A stretch of 11,184 bases of DNA, from the NCBI GenBank assembly GCA_937920105.1, contig CALETH010000065.1, positions 1-11,184 of the forward strand. Direction: 5' to 3'. Positions 1 to 6,576 of this stretch are shown here, piece after piece. A program made the position numbers and the translations under genes. How positions within the stretch are numbered: position 1 is the stretch's first letter; each line of letters begins with the position of its first letter. The notes beneath the pieces are model-generated. The model ran no database searches. It was given only the letters and a program-made list of their open reading frames with translations, and was not told where the DNA came from. The DNA comes from an uncultured Bacteroidota bacterium (GTDB taxonomy: Bacteria; Bacteroidota; Ignavibacteria; UBA10030; UBA8401).

Positions 1-850
1 TAGCAATAGCAATCCATTCGTTTTCTTTTATAGTAGAAAGAATGGAATAATGATGTTTCTGTAATTCTTCAAGAATAATTTTTTCATCATCCACCATTAA
101 ACCGGAAAGAAGTAAAATTCCGCCATCAGTAATTTTTGAAGTCATAGCAGGAAGTAATTCCACAATAGTATTTTTAATAATGTTGGCAAGAATAATGGTG
201 AATGATTGCTCTGGTACAACTTCCAGCGAACCAATACGGATTTCTACTTTTCCTTCCAGTGAGTTTCGTTGAATATTTTCATTTCCGTTATCGTGAGACC
301 ATTCATCAATATCAATTCCAAGAGCGTGAGCAGCACCAAGTTTTACGGATGCAATGGCAAGAATTCCCGTTCCAGTTCCCACATCTAACACAAAATCTTT
401 TTGAGAAATATAGTTTTCCATCAAACGTAACATCAATCGTGTTGTTTCGTGATAACCGGTACCGAAAGACATTTTTGGGTCAATAATGAGAATAATTTTT
501 TCTTTTGCATGATTTGGTGGATTTTTTGGAATTGCCCACGATGGTGTGATGAGAATATTTTCTGTTACAGAAATTGGTTGAATAGTTTGTTCCCATTCAG
601 AGTTCCAATTTTTGTTTTGTATTTCAGAAATTTTTGGAAAGGAGAGAGAATATTCTGTGCGAAGATTTTGAATTGCTCGTTCTAGTTCAGTATTCCAATA
701 ATTTTTTTTGATGTAACAATGAATTCCTTGTTCATCTTCCCAAAAACCTTCAAAATTAAATCCCTCTAATTCAAAAGGTAAAAATTCTCGTAACTCATTA
801 TCGGAAGAAATGAAAAAAATAATATCAAGGTAAGTTTCGTGGAGTGTCAT
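1..850 (-). CDS. prmA: Ribosomal protein L11 methyltransferase PrmA (3' end cut by window edge)
   Basis: SAM-dependent methyltransferase expected to trimethylate ribosomal protein L11 in the cytoplasm. I translated 283 codons from the ATG at 848-850 down to base 2 with no stop, so only the last few residues are missing (family length is about 275-295). PrmA signatures appear in order: NWNSEWEQ (residues 81-88), DPKMSFGTGYHETT (124-137, the substrate-side loop), the SAM-binding glycine motif DVGTGTG (156-162), GIDIDEW (178-184), ILANI (220-224) and LLSG (247-250). The DEW form after the acidic motif is what I remember from Bacteroidota PrmA. The start lies inside the 3' end of the upstream membrane-protein gene (26-bp overlap) with no clear Shine-Dalgarno, so translation may be coupled. 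The N-terminal region is diverged, as is usual for the family. Function is well supported; the exact start is slightly less certain. Confidence 0.95.
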   Translation of the reverse strand, partial: MTLHETYLDIIFFISSDNELREFLPFELEGFNFEGFWEDEQGIHCYIKKNYWNTELERAIQNLRTEYSLSFPKISEIQNKNWNSEWEQTIQPISVTENILITPSWAIPKNPPNHAKEKIILIIDPKMSFGTGYHETTRLMLRLMENYISQKDFVLDVGTGTGILAIASVKLGAAHALGIDIDEWSHDNGNENIQRNSLEGKVEIRIGSLEVVPEQSFTIILANIIKNTIVELLPAMTSKITDGGILLLSGLMVDDEKIILEELQKHHYSILSTIKENEWIAIA

Positions 851-1496
851 TATCGATGTGTGTGCGTTGTGTGATGAGAGTATCAACTAATTCTTTGTTC
901 ATTTGCAGCCAAAAAATTTGGTCTTGATAATTTTCCTGCATTTTTCTATCGGCTTTATTGTAGCGTACGTTGATTCCATAAATCAACCATAATAGAAGGA
1001 CAATAATAACAGAAGAAAAAATATCATGTTGCATAAAGGCACAAATAATAATTCCTATAATTCCTAAAATTCCAAACCAAAAAGAAGTGCGGCGAATACT
1101 CGTCATAATATGATAAACCATTCCGAAGAAAAATATTTTATCATGAACAGCAAACGGCATGTAATGATTGAGAATATAATAATACAATCTTCGTGCGTCG
1201 TCTTCAGAAAGAACGGGAGAAATATTTAAAATGCGAGAACGTTCAAGAAGATATTGACTGGGTTGATTATCTTGAAATGCTTTTCGTTTTTTAGAACTTT
1301 CCAACGCATATAAACTTAAGCCGGCAATTATTCCACCGATAAAGAACGCAGCAAATCCCATTTCAGGAATGGAGAATGGAAATATCGGAATTGCAAAAAG
1401 AATATCATAAACATAAATGATAAAAATGCAATAAAAGCCCGGAATAAGGATTCGTAGAAGTTCATACAAAAAAAAATTTGAGGAGGAGTTTTTCAT
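825..1496 (-). CDS. Multi-pass membrane protein of unknown function
   Basis: I do not recognise this 223-residue protein. It has four likely membrane segments, at about residues 12-35, 46-65, 139-153 and 158-175. Between the second and third lies a hydrophilic stretch of about 70 residues (66-138) with a basic cluster (SSKKRK, 68-72) and a conserved-looking NHYMPFAVHDK...SIRRTSFWF region (110-141). The tail (176-223) is polar and charged and could be partly helical. There is no signal peptide, lipobox or enzyme motif. It starts at the ATG at 1494-1496 without a clear Shine-Dalgarno. The gene ends with TGA inside the start of prmA (26-bp overlap), so the two are probably one transcript. Upstream, a hairpin-bearing gap of 114 bp separates it from the M28 peptidase gene. 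Nothing here links it to L11 methylation. Confidence 0.8.
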   Translation of the reverse strand: MKNSSSNFFLYELLRILIPGFYCIFIIYVYDILFAIPIFPFSIPEMGFAAFFIGGIIAGLSLYALESSKKRKAFQDNQPSQYLLERSRILNISPVLSEDDARRLYYYILNHYMPFAVHDKIFFFGMVYHIMTSIRRTSFWFGILGIIGIIICAFMQHDIFSSVIIVLLLWLIYGINVRYNKADRKMQENYQDQIFWLQMNKELVDTLITQRTHIDNDTPRNLP

Positions 1497-1515
1497 AAGT
1501 TAAAAAATAAGAAAC

Positions 1516-1588
1516 GTCATGCCCGAATGTTTTCATCGGGCATCCATGTGTTGAAAAAAAACTGGATTCCCGCTTTCGCGGGAATGAC
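1516..1588. repeat. Inverted pair of short palindromic repeats (REP/BIME-like)
   Basis: Two hairpins of one design lie head to head. The first has arms atgcccga (1519-1526) and tcgggcat (1536-1543), is preceded by gtc and followed by ccatg. The second, read on the minus strand, runs gtc-attcccgc-gaaa-gcgggaat-ccagt, with forward-strand arms at 1566-1573 and 1578-1585. Both fit GTCATnCCCG...CGGGnATCCA, in opposite orientation, so the pair is bounded by gtcat and atgac. The second also matches the ATTCCC-N8-GGGAAT form that I recall as the Neisseria dRS3 repeat; that resemblance is from memory and does not imply common origin. Confidence 0.7.
1554..1588 (-). terminator. Probable intrinsic terminator of the M28 peptidase gene
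   Basis: Read on the minus strand just downstream of the peptidase stop codon (1611), a perfect 8-bp GC-rich stem (arms 1578-1585 and 1566-1573, 4-nt loop) is followed after CCAG by eight consecutive T (complement of 1554-1561). The four-base gap before the T run makes it a less than ideal terminator. The hairpin is also one half of the repeat pair at this site, so terminator function may be incidental. Confidence 0.5.
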
Positions 1589-1610
1589 AAAACTTTATAC
1601 GTAAAATATT

Positions 1611-2543
1611 TTACTGAGAATTATAAATCAAATGCACTAAAACTTTTCCAACTGCTTCTAAACTTTCAGGACTGCATTTATCTGGTGTATCTTCCGCAGT
1701 ATGCCAATACGGATAAGTGAAATCAATAATATCAATAGTAGGAATTCCTACTTCATTTAAAGCAAGATGGTCATCAGCAATAGCATTCCCCGGAATTTTT
1801 ACAAATTCTGTTACACCAATTTGCTCTGCAATTGACCAAACTTTATCAACTATTGCTGGAGCGTACATTAGCGAATTTCCTTCCATAGGTAATTGCAAAT
1901 CTTTGTCACCAACCATATCCAGTAAAATTCCATATTGTGGAGTGTATGTTGATGGTTTTGTTTTTGCAAAATGTTTGGCTCCGAGAAAATATCGTTCAAG
2001 GTCATTTTCTTTTCCGTAATCTTCTCCATCAGTAAATAAAATATCTACACCAATTTTTAGAGAAGAATTTTTCAATACACGAGCAAGTTCTAATAATACT
2101 GCAACTCCGCTGGCTCCATCATTGGCACCAATAATTGGCTTGTTTCTGTTTGCTGGATTTTTATCCATTTCTGCACGTGGACGTGTATCCCAATGTGCAA
2201 GAAGTAAAATTCTTTTTGAAGATGAGGGATTGAAGGAAGAAAAAATATTTGTTAATGATAATTGTTCGTCATATCCATTGTAAGTAAAATTTTGTGTTAC
2301 TACGGTGTCTGCATATTTTTTCATTTCTGCAATAAGAAATGCAGCACAATTTTTATGTCCTTGAGAATTTGGATTTCTTGGACCAAAATCTGTTTGTTTG
2401 GTAAGCATTGAAAAAGCATTCTTTGAATCAAATATTGGAAGGGAAATTTTTGTATTCACCGAAGATTTTTGTGATGTTTCTACTTTTTTTCCACAAGAAA
2501 AAAATACGAAAACTGTAATAGTGAAGAGTAAGTATTTAAACAT
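1611..2543 (-). CDS. M28-family metallopeptidase / glutaminyl-cyclase-like lipoprotein
   Basis: A 310-residue zinc hydrolase of the M28 fold, probably an envelope-anchored aminopeptidase or glutaminyl-peptide cyclotransferase. The N-terminus is a lipoprotein signal peptide (hydrophobic residues 4-15, lipobox FFSC with Cys17) followed by a short Ser/Lys-rich linker. All expected metal and catalytic residues are visible: His117 with Asp119 in AHWDTR, Asp142 in GANDGASG, Glu174 in DGEDYG, Asp209 in LLDMVGD and His281 in PYWHTAEDT. DDH (258-260) and the IDIIDF strand (270-275) match the Bacteroidota-type subgroup I remember. The AHWDTRP and GANDGASG forms are shared by both activities, so peptidase and cyclotransferase cannot be separated from sequence alone. 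The gene appears to be transcribed alone, from the divergent region to its right and ending at a hairpin. No Shine-Dalgarno is seen before the ATG. Confidence 0.9.
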   Translation of the reverse strand: MFKYLLFTITVFVFFSCGKKVETSQKSSVNTKISLPIFDSKNAFSMLTKQTDFGPRNPNSQGHKNCAAFLIAEMKKYADTVVTQNFTYNGYDEQLSLTNIFSSFNPSSSKRILLLAHWDTRPRAEMDKNPANRNKPIIGANDGASGVAVLLELARVLKNSSLKIGVDILFTDGEDYGKENDLERYFLGAKHFAKTKPSTYTPQYGILLDMVGDKDLQLPMEGNSLMYAPAIVDKVWSIAEQIGVTEFVKIPGNAIADDHLALNEVGIPTIDIIDFTYPYWHTAEDTPDKCSPESLEAVGKVLVHLIYNSQ

Positions 2544-2566
2544 AGAATTTATTTATATTGATAAAA

Positions 2567-2595
2567 ATTATACAAAGATTTGCATGGAGATGCAA
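2567..2595 (-). promoter_or_regulatory. Candidate promoter for the M28 peptidase gene
   Basis: On the minus strand TTGCAT (complement of 2590-2595) is separated by 17 bases from TATAAT (complement of 2567-2572), about 23 bases before the start codon. The -10 is perfect; the -35 matches TTGACA at only three positions. The -35 lies in a small dyad, ttgcat-ggag-atgcaa (2580-2595), that could be an operator or may be chance in AT-rich DNA. Confidence 0.35.
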
Positions 2596-2635
2596 TGTGT
2601 TTTTTTATAGTAGAAAAATCATGAAACTTTTTTCT

Positions 2636-2643
2636 TACTTTTG
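2636..2643 (+). promoter_or_regulatory. Candidate FCB-type -7 box upstream of the DUF4097 gene
   Basis: TACTTTTG matches the TAnnTTTG -7 element known from Bacteroidota. It lies 40 bases before the start codon and leaves room for a short leader holding the ribosome site. No TTTG -33 element is found at the usual distance upstream, so the call is weak. Confidence 0.35.
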
Positions 2644-2668
2644 CGTAGTACAAGATACCTAATCAATA

Positions 2669-2677
2669 AAAGGAGGT
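2669..2677 (+). promoter_or_regulatory. Strong Shine-Dalgarno (AAAGGAGGT) deciding the DUF4097 start
   Basis: A near-perfect anti-16S complement lies six bases before the ATG at 2684. It fixes the start. It is also notable because most other genes in the window lack a recognisable Shine-Dalgarno. Confidence 0.8.
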
Positions 2678-2683
2678 AACCTT

Positions 2684-3616
2684 ATGAAATCCTCATTTTC
2701 AACAATCATAAAAATAGGAATTTTTCTTTTTATCGGAATACTTTTTGGAGTTGGTATTTCAGTGTATTCACATTATCGCTCTTCTGATGGAGAAGAAACA
2801 GCACATTCTATAGAATCTTTTTTTGGAAAAAGAGAAGAAAAGATTCGTCATATAGAAAAAACGTTTTCTGTGCAACCCAATGGAAAATTTATTTTAAGTA
2901 CCAATGAAGGTAATGTTGATATTCATACTCATGATAGCAACACTGTTATTGTTAATATTGAGGCGAAAGGAAGTGACCAAAGAATCGATGAGTTCAATGT
3001 TGAATTTTTACAAGAAGGTAACAATGTAAAAATAAAAGGTGGTGTTCACTATATGAGTTTTATGCGCTGGGAAACCGGTGATTTTGATGCTCATTATAAT
3101 ATAACACTTCCTAAAAAATTTTCTGTTTCTATAAGTAATAAAAGAGATATAAAAATTTCTTCTTCTGATTCTGATAGTGAAAATAAAAATGGAATTACTC
3201 TTACTAATCTTATTGGTGAAGTGGAATTAGGAACTAATGGCAGCGATATTATGGTAGATTCTATTATTGGCAATCTTGAAGCAAAATCACTTGGTGGAGA
3301 TATACATCTTTCTTCTATTAACGGAAAAATTTTTGCTAAAACTGCTGGTGGCGATATTTTTTTAAAAATGAAAAAATACAATAATGGTGTAGAATTAAAA
3401 TCTTCTGGTGGAGATATTAATCTTGATATTGATAAAAAACTTAACGCAGTATTAGATTTTGCTACTATTGGTGGTGATATAGAATGTGAACTTCCAATAG
3501 AAACGGAAGATAAATCAGAAACAGGAATGAAAATACGAGGAAAACTTAATAATGGTGGCGAACGTATTAAAGTAAAAACTGCTGGTGGAGATATTATTGT
3601 AAAAGAACTAAAGTAA
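2684..3616 (+). CDS. Membrane-anchored DUF4097-type beta-repeat protein
   Basis: A 310-residue protein with one N-terminal membrane segment (about residues 8-28) that acts as anchor or uncleaved signal, so the rest should face the periplasm. From about residue 60 it is almost all short beta strands. A GGDI motif recurs five times (204-207, 222-225, 242-245, 263-266 and 301-304), usually 18-21 residues apart, and looser NGSDI and EGNVDI forms occur earlier (185-189, 76-80). This repeating Gly-Gly-Asp-Ile strand-turn pattern is typical of DUF4097/DUF4098 'putative adhesin' proteins, which are predicted to form a solenoid of beta strands. No catalytic residues are apparent and the function of the family is not established. 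The gene has its own strong Shine-Dalgarno and terminator, so it is probably transcribed alone. In other genomes such proteins are often near sigma/anti-sigma or PspC genes; none is seen here. Confidence 0.85.
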   Translation: MKSSFSTIIKIGIFLFIGILFGVGISVYSHYRSSDGEETAHSIESFFGKREEKIRHIEKTFSVQPNGKFILSTNEGNVDIHTHDSNTVIVNIEAKGSDQRIDEFNVEFLQEGNNVKIKGGVHYMSFMRWETGDFDAHYNITLPKKFSVSISNKRDIKISSSDSDSENKNGITLTNLIGEVELGTNGSDIMVDSIIGNLEAKSLGGDIHLSSINGKIFAKTAGGDIFLKMKKYNNGVELKSSGGDINLDIDKKLNAVLDFATIGGDIECELPIETEDKSETGMKIRGKLNNGGERIKVKTAGGDIIVKELK

Positions 3617-3643
3617 AATTCTAAAAATAGTTTATCTGTTCTG

Positions 3644-3678
3644 ATAATCCCGAAAATTTTTTCGGGATTATTTTTTTT
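3644..3678 (+). terminator. Intrinsic terminator after the DUF4097 gene
   Basis: Arms ataatcccgaaaa (3644-3656) and ttttcgggattat (3659-3671) pair perfectly over 13 bp and run straight into an eight-T tract (3671-3678). It lies 27 bases after the stop codon and is the clearest terminator in the window. Confidence 0.9.
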
Positions 3679-3707
3679 CATAATCAAAAATTCTGTACAT
3701 TATAACA

Positions 3708-4247
3708 ATGCACAGAGAAAAACTCAAAAAACTTTTGTATTTATATCAACCAAAAGATAATGTTCAAAAGAAAATTCTTCATAAAACCATAAATTTTGTA
3801 GAAGAAAATCCATTATGTTTTGAACGCACTTTATCAATTGGGCATATTACAGGCTCTGCATTTATTCTTGATTCAACCCAAAAATTTGGATTATTTACAC
3901 ATCACAAAAAACTTGATAAGTGGTTGCAACTTGGTGGGCATGCTGATGGAGATTCTGATATTTTGAATGTTGCACTTCGTGAAGCACAAGAAGAATCCGG
4001 AATAAATGATATACAACCAATATCAAATCAAATATTTGATATTGATATTCATACAGTTCCTGCCCATGGAAAAGACCCAGAACATCTTCATTACGATATT
4101 CGTTTTTTATTTGAAACAAATAAAAAAAATCCGCTTATTATAACAAAAGAATCAAAACAATTAGCATGGATTCCACTTCAAAAAATTTCAGAATATACTA
4201 TGGAAGAATCGGTGTTAAGAATGGTTCAAAAAATACAAACACTTTAA
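3708..4247 (+). CDS. NUDIX hydrolase
   Basis: A 179-residue NUDIX-fold pyrophosphohydrolase, cytoplasmic, substrate unknown (a nucleoside diphosphate derivative is the family expectation). The Nudix box is at residues 77-99 and ends in REAQEESGI, which holds the Arg and Glu residues that bind the divalent metal. The box is G-x5-E-x7-REUxEExGU except that the first Glu is Ser83, flanked by Asp82 and Asp84. This GDSD form is one I recall from a GGHADGD-type subgroup, so it is not evidence of loss of function. An N-terminal helical extension (1-40) precedes the core, and HLHYDIRFLF (126-135) is a core strand typical of the subgroup. The ATG is only 29 bases after the upstream T tract and has no Shine-Dalgarno. 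The stop is 18 bases before the next start, so it probably shares a transcript with the DUF2059 gene. Confidence 0.92.
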   Translation: MHREKLKKLLYLYQPKDNVQKKILHKTINFVEENPLCFERTLSIGHITGSAFILDSTQKFGLFTHHKKLDKWLQLGGHADGDSDILNVALREAQEESGINDIQPISNQIFDIDIHTVPAHGKDPEHLHYDIRFLFETNKKNPLIITKESKQLAWIPLQKISEYTMEESVLRMVQKIQTL

Positions 4248-4265
4248 TTATTGAAGGTAAAAAAT

Positions 4266-4775
4266 ATGAAACATTACACAGTAAGAGTAGTTATACTTTT
4301 TATGAGTATTATACTTTACTCACAACAACAATCCGTACGGGCGGAAAATTTTCCGCCCCAACAAATTCAGCAAACCGCAACTCCACAAACTCAACAACCC
4401 GCACAAACAACGCAGCAAACCACGCCGGAGCCAACAAAACGTGATGACATTGTTCGTTTATTAAAAATGCAAAATGGTGAAATTTTAAAACAAAGTATGA
4501 GTCATGTAAAAATGGCAATTCCAAAATTACCAGATAATATTGTAAAACAAGTTTTTAATGAACAAATGATTATGGAAATTCTTATTCCCAGTTATGATAA
4601 ACATTACACTCACGAAGAAATTAAAGGACTCATTCAATTTTATGAAACACCATTAGGGCAAAAATTCCTTGTTACTGTTCCTAAAATAAGTGAAGATGCC
4701 ACAAATACCGTAACAAAAAAAGTTACCGGAACAACAAATGATGCACTTAAAAAAATCAAAAAATTGTGGAAGTAA
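4266..4775 (+). CDS. Secreted DUF2059-family protein
   Basis: I prefer the ATG at 4266 (169 residues) to an in-frame TTG at 4251, because GAAGGT lies seven bases before the ATG and the resulting N-terminus is a good signal peptide: basic start, hydrophobic core at about residues 8-19, and cleavage expected after VRA (24-26). A low-complexity Gln/Thr/Pro linker follows (27-58). The C-terminal domain (about 60-150) carries the DUF2059 signature YDKHYTHEEIKGL (110-122) plus QFYETPLGQKFL (124-135), which is seen in small periplasmic proteins of unknown function. The tail is Lys-rich. The gene follows the NUDIX gene by 18 bases and precedes the Ig-like lipoprotein by 8, suggesting one operon. A perfect GC-rich palindrome lies inside its coding sequence at the cleavage site. 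Confidence 0.85.
   Translation: MKHYTVRVVILFMSIILYSQQQSVRAENFPPQQIQQTATPQTQQPAQTTQQTTPEPTKRDDIVRLLKMQNGEILKQSMSHVKMAIPKLPDNIVKQVFNEQMIMEILIPSYDKHYTHEEIKGLIQFYETPLGQKFLVTVPKISEDATNTVTKKVTGTTNDALKKIKKLWK
4339..4358. repeat. Perfect 20-bp palindrome inside the DUF2059 gene
   Basis: gggcggaaaa (4339-4348) is followed directly by its exact reverse complement ttttccgccc (4349-4358). It is far richer in G and C than the sequence around it and uses codons rare in this window (CGG, GCG, CCG, CCC). In frame it spans Arg25-Pro31, so it supplies the Ala26 of the predicted signal-peptidase site. It looks like a small palindromic repeat that landed in frame in a permissive position. Confidence 0.75.
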
Positions 4776-4780
4776 TAAAA

Positions 4781-4827
4781 AGTATGAAGAAAGAATTAAG
4801 AAATAAAAAATATTTTTTCTTCATACT
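4781..4827 (+). promoter_or_regulatory. Inverted repeat enclosing the start codon of the Ig-like lipoprotein gene
   Basis: agtatgaagaaa (4781-4792) is exactly complementary to tttcttcatact (4816-4827), 23 bases away. The start ATG (4784-4786) is inside the left arm. In mRNA this hairpin could hide the start unless ribosomes arriving from the upstream gene, whose stop is at 4773-4775, melt it. This would be translational coupling; it is inferred from sequence only. Confidence 0.4.
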
Positions 4828-6508
4828 TCATACTTTATATTTTATACTTATTTCTCTTACCATTTTCGGTTGTGCAGTGCAACGCCTCCCTGAAGGTGGA
4901 CCTGTTGACCAAACCTCGCCGGAAATACTTTCAATTTATCCGCCACCAAACACAACATATTTTATTGGTAACACTATTGCTATTGAATTTAGTGAATACG
5001 TTGACCGTCGCTCAGTAGAAAGTGCAATCTTTTTTTCTCCATATATCTCTGATGTAGAATATGAATGGAGTGGAACAGAATTAGAAATTCATTTCACTAA
5101 ACCACTTCGCAAAAATATTACCTATGTGTTAACTATTGGAACAGATGTTGTAGATGTGAACAATCGCAATAAAATGGCAAACGCCTTTTCGCTTGCATTT
5201 TCCACAGGAGAAAATATTGATAAAGGAAGTGTTGTAGGAAAAATATATAATGAAAAATCGGAAGGAATAATAATTTTTACTTATCGTTTAAATGATATAA
5301 AATCTGATACACTCAACCCATCGAAACAAAAACCAGATTACATTACCCAAACGGGAAAAGAAGGAACATATACACTTTCAGCATTGGCAAACGGAACATA
5401 TCGTGTTATAGCCGTGCGAGATGAATATCGCAATTTATTATATGATATTGGTATTGATGAAGTTGGAACAACACAGAAAAATATTGTTTTGAATGATAAA
5501 GATTCACTCATTAACAATATCAATTTCATTCTTGCAAAACATGATACCATTCCACCGCAACTTCTTTCTGCAACCGCAACTGATAAAAACCATCTCATAC
5601 TACAATTCACTAAGCCGATAGAAGAAAAAACAATTTCTCAGTCTTCTTTGGTTTCATTTATTATTACAGATACAATAAAAAATATTTCCTTGGAAATAAC
5701 AGACTTCATTTTTTCATCTAAAAAACAAGAACAAATTATTGTACGTACTACATCACAGGAAAATGTACCATATCGTATTACTGTTAAAAATATAAAAGAT
5801 AAAATTGGAAATGTTATTTCAAGTAATAATACAGAAATATTTCGCGGTTCTCTTATAAAAGATACTATTCCACCACAATTATTATATTTTTCTTTAGCAG
5901 ATTCTTTATCCAATGTTTCGCTTCAACCAACTATTCGTTTTGATTTTAATGATATTTTGCAAAAACAATCAGCAGAAAAATCTTTTGCACTATTTCTTGG
6001 AGATAGCGTAAAAAATGAAAATATCATTCTAACAAAATTTCAGTGGAATACATCCTCAAGTTTCAGTATCACACCACAACAATCATTAAAACCAGAACAA
6101 CACTATACTATAGCACTTTCCTATAAGAATATTATAGATGAAGAAAAAAATATGTATCTTGATTCTGTACAAATTTTTCACTTTTCCACAATAAACCCAG
6201 ATAATTTTGGAAGCATAGAGGGGGTAGTAAAAAATATTATTCCATCTCACACATATAATATTATTGCAAATTCAACTTCAAAAAAAGAAGAAATAACAAC
6301 ATCTGTTACAGCAGGAAAATTTTTATTTCCGCAACTTTCGCAAGGAGAATATACGCTGATTGTTTATGAAGATGTAAATAGCAATGGAAAATATGATGCA
6401 GGAATGCCATTTCCATTTGTACCTGCAGAGCCATTTATTGTATATCCAAATCCAATAAAAGTGCGACCACGTTGGCCTGTTGATGGGATTATAATAGAAA
6501 TGAAATAG
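4784..6508 (+). CDS. Ig-like (Big_5/SbsA-type) domain lipoprotein
   Basis: With the ATG at 4784 this is a 574-residue envelope lipoprotein. An in-frame GTG at 4766 would overlap the previous gene and add six residues before a normal signal peptide, so I rejected it. The signal peptide is Lys-rich then hydrophobic (10-27), with lipobox IFGC and Cys30. The mature protein opens with RLPEGGPVDQTSPEI (34-48), a start I recall from Bacteroidota Ig-like proteins. Predicted domains are: Big_5-like sandwich (about 43-142), a carboxypeptidase-regulatory-like fold (148-240, GTYTLSALANGTYRV), two more Big_5-like repeats that each begin D-T-I-P-P-Q-L-L (254-355, 360-470), and a final beta domain (476-574). 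The last domain contains EDVNSNGKYDAG (529-540), a Ca-loop-like DxNxNGxxDxG motif. It is probably surface or periplasmic and structural; the partner is unknown. Confidence 0.88.
   Translation: MKKELRNKKYFFFILHTLYFILISLTIFGCAVQRLPEGGPVDQTSPEILSIYPPPNTTYFIGNTIAIEFSEYVDRRSVESAIFFSPYISDVEYEWSGTELEIHFTKPLRKNITYVLTIGTDVVDVNNRNKMANAFSLAFSTGENIDKGSVVGKIYNEKSEGIIIFTYRLNDIKSDTLNPSKQKPDYITQTGKEGTYTLSALANGTYRVIAVRDEYRNLLYDIGIDEVGTTQKNIVLNDKDSLINNINFILAKHDTIPPQLLSATATDKNHLILQFTKPIEEKTISQSSLVSFIITDTIKNISLEITDFIFSSKKQEQIIVRTTSQENVPYRITVKNIKDKIGNVISSNNTEIFRGSLIKDTIPPQLLYFSLADSLSNVSLQPTIRFDFNDILQKQSAEKSFALFLGDSVKNENIILTKFQWNTSSSFSITPQQSLKPEQHYTIALSYKNIIDEEKNMYLDSVQIFHFSTINPDNFGSIEGVVKNIIPSHTYNIIANSTSKKEEITTSVTAGKFLFPQLSQGEYTLIVYEDVNSNGKYDAGMPFPFVPAEPFIVYPNPIKVRPRWPVDGIIIEMK
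4820..4847 (+). repeat. Four tandem imperfect 7-bp repeats in a signal-peptide coding region
   Basis: ttcatac, ttcatac, tttatat and tttatac follow one another without gaps and encode part of the hydrophobic core of the lipoprotein signal peptide. Seven is not a multiple of three, so gain or loss of a unit would shift the frame. The units are already diverged, which lowers the chance of active slippage. Confidence 0.6.
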
Positions 6509-6517
6509 ATTAAAAAA

Positions 6518-6550
6518 AGACTTGTCAAGTTTTTAAAACTTGACAAGTCT
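6518..6550. repeat. Long perfect palindrome between the lipoprotein gene and ptsH
   Basis: agacttgtcaagtttt (6518-6533) and its exact reverse complement (6535-6550) are separated by one T. The stem would be 16 bp on paper, with about five bases lost to the loop. No T tract follows on the plus strand, but there is an A-rich run before it, so it would be a better terminator on the minus strand. It sits 26 bases before the ptsH start and resembles the palindrome before the isomerase gene. Confidence 0.85.
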
Positions 6551-6576
6551 AAAAATGACAAATTCAATTAATTCTC

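Noticed and set aside
202..685. Two plus-strand open frames opposite the left-edge gene
   Set aside because: The minus strand here encodes prmA with all family motifs. The plus-strand products are rich in Phe/Gln/Arg and look like antisense shadows.
1516..1588. Possible CRISPR-like or riboswitch structure
   Set aside because: There are only two units, in opposite orientation, with no regular spacer and no conserved riboswitch core. A palindromic repeat pair explains it.
3094..3687. A 197-codon open frame on the minus strand opposite the DUF4097 gene
   Set aside because: Its repeated Ile-Ser-Pro-Pro pattern is simply the complement of the GGDI codons. It has no start context and runs through the terminator hairpin.
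4166..4444. A plus-strand open frame spanning the NUDIX/DUF2059 junction
   Set aside because: It is a shifted reading of two well-supported genes. Its Asn/Thr-rich end mirrors the Gln/Thr linker codons, and it matches no family.
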